IMG/VR virus record: IMGVR_UViG_3300007076_000003
Location: 1-43,088 of that record
Origin: a virus
Strand: one strand, 5' to 3'
Length of the DNA: 43,088 nt
Part shown: piece after piece, positions 37,965 through 43,088 of the stretch
Layout: each line of letters opens with the position of its first letter
Position numbering within the stretch: position 1 is the first letter of the stretch
Position numbers and translations under genes: made by a program
The notes under the pieces: model-generated
Database searches by the model: none
Told to the model about the DNA's origin: nothing
What the model saw: the letters and a program-made list of their open reading frames with translations, nothing else

Positions 37965-39868
37965 CAGTGGGTCTCCGCCCAGTTCCTTCCGGACTTCGCT
38001 TCGCCCTTGAGGGGGCATCGGATCCCGAGCTCGACGCCCGCCTGGGCGATGGCGGCGCAGCCGAGCATCTGGACGGTCGCGGCGTGCTCCGGGAGGCACT
38101 CCCCCTGGATCTCGTCGTGGGCCTGGTGGACCTGCCGGAACGCGATGCCGAGCTCCCGCAGCTGCCGATGGAGGAGCACGACGGCCAGCTTCATGACGAT
38201 CGCACCGCTCGCCTGGAGCAGGGTGTTCAGGGCGGCGTAGTCCGACCGCGTCCACGCGCGCCGGCCGTCCGGCAGGTTGACGGAGTGGACCTTCTCGTGG
38301 AGGGCGGCGCACCGTTCCTTGAGCGCGCGGAGGCCCTTCACGTTCGCGAGCAGGGACTGCTTCGCGCGACGCCCGCGGGCCTTCCACTTGACGGACGTGC
38401 CGAGCGCGGGGTCGAGGGTCTTGCCGAGCTTCTCTTCGCCGGCGCCGTAGAGCTCGGCGTAGATACCGCGCTTCGACGTGTCCCGGGCCTTCTTCTTCTC
38501 GGGCCCGGTCTCCCCCTGCGGGATCTCCAGGGCCACGCGGTTCTTCTCGTGGACGTCGCCGTCCGTGACGATCCGCCCGTACTCCCCGTCGTCGTACTTG
38601 TGGAGGTAGTGCGCGAGCATCCGGAGCTCCAGGCCGGACGCGTCGACGCCGACCAGGACGTTCCCCGGCGAGGGGATGAATAGGGCCCGGCACTCGGCCC
38701 CGTACGGGTTGCCGACCTTGGGGACCTGGGTCATGTTCGGGCGGTTGTGCGTGCACCGGGACGTGACGGCCCCGTTGTGGTCGACGTTCCCGTGGATCCG
38801 TCCGTCCGGCCCGACCATCTTGATCCAGGGCACGGACTTCTTCGTCGCGCCCTCCGCGAGCATTCCGAGGACCTTCGTGACCGTGAGGTACTCGATGAAC
38901 TCCGGGACGTGCTCGATCCCCTTGAGGCCTTCGAGGACCGTCTCGTCGATCTTCACGGCGCCGGTCGGCGTGTACCCCTCGCGCGGGTCGGGCTTCCAGC
39001 CGTGGCGCTCCTCCAGGTACCGAGCGATGTGGTGACGGGACCCGGGGTTGAACGGGACCCGCTTGACCTTCGGGATCTTCTTGACCTCGGTGAGGTAGTG
39101 GTTCTCGAAGGGCTCGATGCCGGCGCCGAGCGCCGTGACGAGTGCGGCCCGCTTGATCTGGAGCTCGGCCGCCAGCTTCTCCGCGGCGGGCACGTCGAAC
39201 GCGAAGCCGTTTGCCATCTGCTTCGCGATCTCCAGCTTGAAGTCCTGTTCGAGCTCCCACGCCCGAACGGTGAAGTGCTTGGCGGCGATCTTCGCGTCGA
39301 GCTTCTGGACCAGGGTGCGGAGCGTCGACACGTCCTGGACGCAGTAGGCCAGCATCGCCGGGTTGAACTTCTCCCACCCGCCGTCGTAGCCGGCCTTCCG
39401 GTTCCCAAGGCGCCGGCCCCACGATTCGAGCGACTGGCGCCCGACGAGCTCGGGCGGGAACGGAGGCAGGCGCGCGAGGCGGGCGCGCGCGATCCGCGCG
39501 GCATCGAGGCGGCGGAGGTGCTCGGTCGGCCAGACGCACGCGGCGCCGACCATCGAGTCGAGGAACTTCGCATCCGACCGGCGGGCGGCCCACTGATCCG
39601 GGAAGAACGTCCGGATCACGCGCTCGTCATAGGTGAGGCCGTTGTGCGCATACCGGACGTCCGCCTGGAGGAGGCGCTGGACCCCCACGAACAGGCGCTC
39701 GTTCCGGAGTCCCACCTCGGGGGCGTCGTGGTACACGGCGACCTCGCCCGTGTCGATGTCGGTCGTGACCAAACAATGGACCTTCGTGATCGCCGAGGCG
39801 TCCTTCGTCCCAGGCCGGAGGTCATCAAGGAAGAGGCCGTTGGTCTCGAAGTCATAAGCCAAGCGCAT
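37964..39868 (-). CDS. DNA polymerase, family A (T7 gp5-like)
   Basis: 634 residues (T7 gp5 is 704). The 3'-5' proofreading domain is intact: AYDFETNG with Asp6 and Glu8, AHNGLTYD, and YCVQDVSTL. Polymerase motif A is VGVDASGLELRML, motif B is DTSKRGIYAELYG and motif C is AHDEIQGE. It is somewhat shorter than T7, so a thioredoxin-binding-type insertion may be reduced. The ATG shares one base with the HNH stop (TGATG). Confidence 0.95.
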   Translation of the reverse strand: MRLAYDFETNGLFLDDLRPGTKDASAITKVHCLVTTDIDTGEVAVYHDAPEVGLRNERLFVGVQRLLQADVRYAHNGLTYDERVIRTFFPDQWAARRSDAKFLDSMVGAACVWPTEHLRRLDAARIARARLARLPPFPPELVGRQSLESWGRRLGNRKAGYDGGWEKFNPAMLAYCVQDVSTLRTLVQKLDAKIAAKHFTVRAWELEQDFKLEIAKQMANGFAFDVPAAEKLAAELQIKRAALVTALGAGIEPFENHYLTEVKKIPKVKRVPFNPGSRHHIARYLEERHGWKPDPREGYTPTGAVKIDETVLEGLKGIEHVPEFIEYLTVTKVLGMLAEGATKKSVPWIKMVGPDGRIHGNVDHNGAVTSRCTHNRPNMTQVPKVGNPYGAECRALFIPSPGNVLVGVDASGLELRMLAHYLHKYDDGEYGRIVTDGDVHEKNRVALEIPQGETGPEKKKARDTSKRGIYAELYGAGEEKLGKTLDPALGTSVKWKARGRRAKQSLLANVKGLRALKERCAALHEKVHSVNLPDGRRAWTRSDYAALNTLLQASGAIVMKLAVVLLHRQLRELGIAFRQVHQAHDEIQGECLPEHAATVQMLGCAAIAQAGVELGIRCPLKGEAKSGRNWAETH

Positions 39869-40152
39869 CAGAGGTACCGTATCGCGCGCCGAAGCGCCGC
39901 CTTTGATTCGAGGAACATCCCGATTCCCGTGTTGCACCGATGGCAAAGAATACCTCGGACACGTCCGGATCGGTGATCGTGATCGAGGTGAGTGGCTCGC
40001 GCTCGTCGACAGATGGCGCACTTCCCCCGTTGCTTTTTCAGCATAGAACGGAGATCCGAGAGCTCCACGCCATAACGGAAGCGGTACCAATACGCCTTCC
40101 ATTTCTCCGGGTTGGCGCGGCGCCAGCGAGCTTTGTATTCGGCGCGATTCAC
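39868..40152 (-). CDS. Endonuclease VII-like HNH nuclease (copy 3)
   Basis: 94 residues from a GTG overlapping the previous stop (GTGA). RYGVELSDLRSMLKKQRGK, CAICRRA, HLDHDHRSG, VRGILCHRCNTGIG and a helix. All metal and zinc residues present. It directly precedes DNA polymerase with a one-base overlap. Confidence 0.85.
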   Translation of the reverse strand: MNRAEYKARWRRANPEKWKAYWYRFRYGVELSDLRSMLKKQRGKCAICRRARATHLDHDHRSGRVRGILCHRCNTGIGMFLESKAALRRAIRYL

Positions 40153-40403
40153 GCCTTCCCTCCGACCTGGACCTTCTGCACGAGCTCGGCAATCCGCCGC
40201 ACCTCTGCCGTGACGATCGCGAGCCGGTCCAGCGTGTGCGCGCAAACCGCGGCGATCTCCTTCCCGGATTTGGTCCCCGTTCGCAGGGCGCGGTTCTTGA
40301 CGCCCAGCAGGAGGCCTTCGATCGTCGTATAGTACCCGACCTCCTTCCCGTTCTCCAGGAGGATCAGTTGGAACTCGTCCCGCTTCATCGTGTAGATTCG
40401 CAT
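40149..40403 (-). CDS. Unknown small protein
   Basis: 84 residues. A beta strand pair (FQLILLENGKEVGYYTTIEG) and two helices (LLLGVKNRALR and a long charged C-terminal helix). Similar small proteins occur between primase and polymerase in many phages; no function is known. Lies 7 nt after the primase-helicase gene. Confidence 0.65.
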   Translation of the reverse strand: MRIYTMKRDEFQLILLENGKEVGYYTTIEGLLLGVKNRALRTGTKSGKEIAAVCAHTLDRLAIVTAEVRRIAELVQKVQVGGKA

Positions 40404-40410
40404 GGTACCC

Positions 40411-42036
40411 CTATCCTACCTCATCCGAGCTCGAATCGTCAAACGGGCTGCCCGTGTCCTTCGTCGCGACCTCGACCTGCCGTCCGGTCTCGGGCATGTA
40501 CCGGACGTAGCCGGAGATCCCGGTCCGCCCGGTCCACCGGCACTTGAGCGAGCGCACGGTCGACGTGTCCCGCTCGGCCTCGGTCGGCGCCTGCTGATCC
40601 CGCTCGATGCTCGCGACGTTGAACGCCAGCTGGGAGATCCCGTGCGACCCGCGGAGGTCGGCGAGCGTGACGGGACGGCCCTCCTCGTGCGGCTTGCCCT
40701 CCCGGCGCGAGAGGTGGCACACGGCGAGGACGTGGACGCCGGTCTGCTGGCCGAAGCTCGCCAGCTGCGTGAGCATCTTGTCGATCGTCCGGCGCTCGTC
40801 GTCCTTGAGGTCCCCGCCGGAGATCACGATCGAGAGGTGGTCGAACACGATGAGCCGGCACTTCTCCGCCTGCGCCATGAACTTCATCTTCGCGAGCAGG
40901 TCCGTGTCGGCCTTGACGCCGTGGTGGTCGTAGTAGACGACGCGCTCCTCCAGGAGGGTCGCCGCTTCGAGAACGTCCGGCTTCGAGAGCTCCTCGCGCG
41001 GGAGGAGGTGGAGCGGGCGGCTCACGCACACGGAGGCGAGCCCCATCGCCGTCATTTCGATCGGCTCCTCCAGACCGATGTACCCGATCTTGTGGCCGGC
41101 CTTCGCGAGCGCGGTCGCCCACTCGCGACAGGTCGTGGACTTCCCGCTGCCGGTGCCGGCGACGAGGACGCTGATCTCGCCCGGCCGGAACCCCATCCAC
41201 TTGTCGTTCAGGCCGGCGTGCGGGATCGGGGCGAAGGCGGCGTTGTCGCGCGCGAGGACCCGCTGCCAGACCGTCGGGCCCGAGACGATCCCGTCGGGCC
41301 TCCAGGGCTTGGCGTCCCAGAAGGCCCGCACGATGTCCTCGGCCCGGCCGGCCATGAGGAGCTCGTTCGCGTCCTTCCCGGGCAGGGTCGCGATCCAGGC
41401 CTTGCCGGGCGTGAGGACGGCGGCGGCGGCTTCGGCCGCGGCGCGGCCCGGCTCGTCCTGGTCGAACATGAGCACGACCTTCTCGAACCGCTCCAGGAAC
41501 TCGACGTTCCGCTGGAAGACCTTGACCGCGGTCGACACCCCGTTCGGGAGCGACACGACGGGCCACTTGTCCTCCCACGCGGCGGAGACCGACAGGGCGT
41601 CGAGCTCGCCCTCGGTGACGGTGATGGACTTGCCGCCGCTCTTGAAGAGGTGCGACCCGTAGAGGCCCATCTTCGAGGCCTCCCCGGTGATCGAGAACTG
41701 CTTGCCGGCGAACCGGAGCTTCTGTGCGACGGGCCGGCCGCGCTCGTCGCAGTACGTCGCGACCTGGCACTTGCGGCCCTTGAACTCCCCGTAGCCGTAG
41801 CCCCACTTCTGGGCCGTCGTCTCCGGGATCGACCGCTTGGGGACGCCCATGACCGTGACGTCGATCAGGCCCCCCTCGGCCTTGAACGGGCTCGCGGTCT
41901 CCGGGGGCGAGCCGTCGCCCTTCGTCCCCTCCTGGCACGAGTAGCAGTACGTCCCGCCATTCGCGAACACGACGGCCGCGTCGGTGGATCCGCAGGCGGG
42001 GCAGGGCTGGTGGGTGAGGACGGGTGCTTCGCTCAT
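40411..42036 (-). CDS. DNA primase-helicase (T7 gp4-like)
   Basis: 541 residues (T7 gp4 is 566). The zinc-binding domain has Cys12, Cys15, Cys31 and Cys34. The TOPRIM primase core has TEGELDA with Glu142/Glu144 and MFDQDEPG with Asp192/Asp194. The helicase carries Walker A GTGSGKST (294-301) and Walker B LIVFDHLS. It is the fused enzyme that primes lagging strands and unwinds the fork. ATGA overlap with the HNH gene upstream. Confidence 0.95.
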   Translation of the reverse strand: MSEAPVLTHQPCPACGSTDAAVVFANGGTYCYSCQEGTKGDGSPPETASPFKAEGGLIDVTVMGVPKRSIPETTAQKWGYGYGEFKGRKCQVATYCDERGRPVAQKLRFAGKQFSITGEASKMGLYGSHLFKSGGKSITVTEGELDALSVSAAWEDKWPVVSLPNGVSTAVKVFQRNVEFLERFEKVVLMFDQDEPGRAAAEAAAAVLTPGKAWIATLPGKDANELLMAGRAEDIVRAFWDAKPWRPDGIVSGPTVWQRVLARDNAAFAPIPHAGLNDKWMGFRPGEISVLVAGTGSGKSTTCREWATALAKAGHKIGYIGLEEPIEMTAMGLASVCVSRPLHLLPREELSKPDVLEAATLLEERVVYYDHHGVKADTDLLAKMKFMAQAEKCRLIVFDHLSIVISGGDLKDDERRTIDKMLTQLASFGQQTGVHVLAVCHLSRREGKPHEEGRPVTLADLRGSHGISQLAFNVASIERDQQAPTEAERDTSTVRSLKCRWTGRTGISGYVRYMPETGRQVEVATKDTGSPFDDSSSDEVG

Positions 42037-42377
42037 TGTGCGCTCCGGAGGTAGTCGATCGCCTTCTGTAGACCCTGAATCGTATCACCGAATTGCCCGA
42101 GTGCGGTGTTGCAGGAGTGGCACAGGAGCCCGCGGACCTTCTCCGTCGCGTGGTCGTGGTCGACGTCGGTCGCGGCGTTGTGGCACAGCGCGCACTTCCC
42201 CTTCTGCTTCTCCCAGAGCTCGGTGAAGTCCTCGGGGGTGATGCCGTACCGCGCCCTCCGGTTCCAGACCTTCCTGCATCGGCGACACTCACCCATCGTC
42301 CGGCCCGCGGCGCGAGCTCGTTCCGTGAGCGGCTTCCGATCGGTGGATCCGCAGGTCCGGCAGGGTTTCGTGTCCAT
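42033..42377 (-). CDS. Endonuclease VII-like HNH nuclease (copy 4), at the T7 gene 3 position
   Basis: 114 residues. An extra N-terminal zinc ribbon (CRTCG and ECRRCRKVW) precedes YGITPEDFTELWEKQKGK, CALCHN, VDHDHATEK, VRGLLCHSCNTALG and a helix. It sits between SSB and primase-helicase, where T7 has gene 3 endonuclease I, so it is the best candidate for the phage's Holliday-junction resolvase. The ATG at 42377 is used; an upstream in-frame ATG lies in the inverted repeat. Confidence 0.85.
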   Translation of the reverse strand: MDTKPCRTCGSTDRKPLTERARAAGRTMGECRRCRKVWNRRARYGITPEDFTELWEKQKGKCALCHNAATDVDHDHATEKVRGLLCHSCNTALGQFGDTIQGLQKAIDYLRSAQ

Positions 42378-42394
42378 GAAATATCTCGTGAGCA

Positions 42395-42490
42395 AGAGAC
42401 GCGACCGCCCCGTTCTCATCCACCTCTTGATGCGCTAGGCGCGGTTGCCGCTGGGCGGCCGGTGGGGAACGGGGCGGTCGACTTGTCTCT
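42395..42490 (-). terminator. Long inverted repeat between SSB and HNH (terminator/attenuator)
   Basis: A perfect 13-bp arm (GACCGCCCCGTTC at 42403-42415, complement at 42467-42479) encloses a 51-nt loop and is extended outside by AGAGAC (42395-42400) pairing with GTCTCT (42485-42490), which touches the SSB stop codon. On the minus strand it follows SSB at once, so it could reduce or pace transcription into the HNH/primase operon, or protect the SSB message. Confidence 0.6.
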
Positions 42491-43088
42491 AGACGTCGTT
42501 GCCGTCGTCTCCGCTGGTGGCGACCGACTCCGCGGTCATCGGGCTGTCGCCGCTGTCGTCGACGAAGCCGTCCTCCTGTTGCTGGAAGCCGTACTGGGCC
42601 GCGTCCTTCGTCGGGGCGTCCGCCCGTTCGAGGACCTGGACCGCGTGCAGCTGGAGGGAGATCCCGGCCCCGATGTCCGTCTGGAACGGGTTCACCTCGT
42701 AGGCCACGATGATGCGCGAGCCGCCGCCGATGCGGGTCTTGCTGCGGTCGATCGGCTTGTTCTTCGAGTCGAACAGGCCGATCACGTTGAGCCACGTCCG
42801 GGTGGGATCCTTCGGATCCTGGCCCCCGCCGCGGCGCTTGAAGCTCACCTGGACGAAGCCCGTCGGGCTGCCGTCGTCGGCGAACTCGTTCTTGTAGGGG
42901 CGCGTCGCGCCGAGGGGCTTGTTCTGCGCCTCGCGCTCCGCCTTCTCCTTCGGCGTCTCCTCGGCCTCGGCGCGCGCGAGGTTCGCGGCGTAGGCGGCTT
43001 CGAGCGAGGCGATGAAGGTCTTGACCTCGGGGTCCGCGAGGGGGAGGCGGAGGCCGGTCTTCCAGTCTCCGTTCACCTTGTCCTTCGC
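42489..43088 (-). CDS. Single-stranded DNA-binding protein (T7 gp2.5-like), 3' part
   Basis: This is the carboxyl part of the 232-residue SSB that starts at 139 on the other side of the contig cut (bases 43049-43088 repeat 1-40). It continues WKTGLRLPLADPEVKTFIAS, then FVQVSFKRRGGGQDP, NVIGLFDSKNKPI, IGGGSRIIVAYEVNPF and GISLQLHAVQVL, the OB-fold strands. The acidic tail (VDDSGDSPMTAESVATSGDD) ends GNDV. An acidic carboxyl end is used by gp2.5 to contact polymerase and helicase, though it lacks the terminal Phe of T7. A false start at 43076 (GTG) should not be used. Confidence 0.88.
   Translation of the reverse strand, partial: AKDKVNGDWKTGLRLPLADPEVKTFIASLEAAYAANLARAEAEETPKEKAEREAQNKPLGATRPYKNEFADDGSPTGFVQVSFKRRGGGQDPKDPTRTWLNVIGLFDSKNKPIDRSKTRIGGGSRIIVAYEVNPFQTDIGAGISLQLHAVQVLERADAPTKDAAQYGFQQQEDGFVDDSGDSPMTAESVATSGDDGNDV
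43049..43088. repeat. Terminal direct overlap of a circular contig (right copy)
   Basis: Identical to bases 1-40; see the left copy. It should be removed when the genome is treated as a circle. Confidence 0.95.

Noticed and set aside
42489-43076. SSB starting at the GTG at 43076
   Set aside because: The frame continues across the contig junction to an ATG with a ribbon of upstream signals at 139; the GTG is internal.
1-43088. CRISPR array, insertion sequence or rRNA gene
   Set aside because: No regularly spaced repeats, transposase or rRNA-like sequence was noticed on either strand.

Overview
The window is the genome of a T7-like podophage (Autographiviridae type: single-subunit phage RNA polymerase plus T7-order replication and virion genes). 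It is G+C-rich, by eye about two thirds. The last 40 bases (43049-43088) repeat the first 40, so this is a circularly closed contig of about 43,048 bp whose cut falls inside the single-stranded-DNA-binding protein gene. Nearly everything is on the minus strand and should be read from high to low coordinates. Genes are packed with ATGA, GTGA or TAGTG stop/start overlaps. Only two genes (7823-9301) are on the plus strand.

Read along the minus strand, the layout is as follows. (1) Early/lysogeny-like block, 7429 to 190: a small zinc-ribbon protein with a leaderless-type promoter, a tyrosine integrase, a host-type promoter, a small lipoprotein, a tRNA-Tyr(GUA), an Rnl2-type RNA ligase, small membrane or unknown proteins, a DUF4406-type protein, an endonuclease VII-like HNH protein and the phage RNA polymerase. 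(2) DNA metabolism, 139 across the contig junction to 36715: SSB, HNH endonuclease, primase-helicase, a small protein, HNH endonuclease, DNA polymerase, 5'-3' exonuclease, and a dATP/dGTP diphosphohydrolase N-domain protein. (3) Virion, 36555 to 15813: small membrane/coiled-coil protein, gp6.7-like protein, HNH, probable tail fibre pieces, portal, scaffold, an inserted membrane protein, capsid, tail tubes A and B, internal virion proteins A-D, small and large terminase. (4) Right-end accessory block, 15722 to 9481: repeat-domain surface proteins, a SprT-like metallopeptidase lipoprotein, many small proteins, a possible HhH-GPD-like protein and a DUF932 protein. (5) A divergent plus-strand pair: a UDG-superfamily protein and a zinc-ribbon-containing protein.

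Transcription signals fit a two-polymerase plan. Host sigma70-like promoters (TTGAC-type -35, 16-17 bp spacer, TATACT-type -10) sit before SSB, before the lipoprotein/tRNA/ligase operon, before the dGTPase-like gene and before the early block. A separate conserved motif (core CCGTGCCATCCTAGAACC on the minus strand) occurs before the early block, before the post-terminase block and before the virion block, with a diverged copy before the capsid gene. It is the best candidate for the phage polymerase promoter. Strong hairpins lie just after terminase, capsid, the membrane protein, the dGTPase-like gene, DUF932 and others.

The host is not resolved. T7-type ejection proteins argue for a Gram-negative host. 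Leaderless-looking promoters, the small zinc-ribbon gene, the UDG-like gene and the many endonuclease VII-like HNH genes resemble actinophage content. The most notable points are the tRNA/RNA-ligase operon next to an integrase, four HNH paralogues each abutting a core gene, a beta-rich module shared by three proteins, and a short protein keeping the Lys/Asp spacing of endonuclease III.
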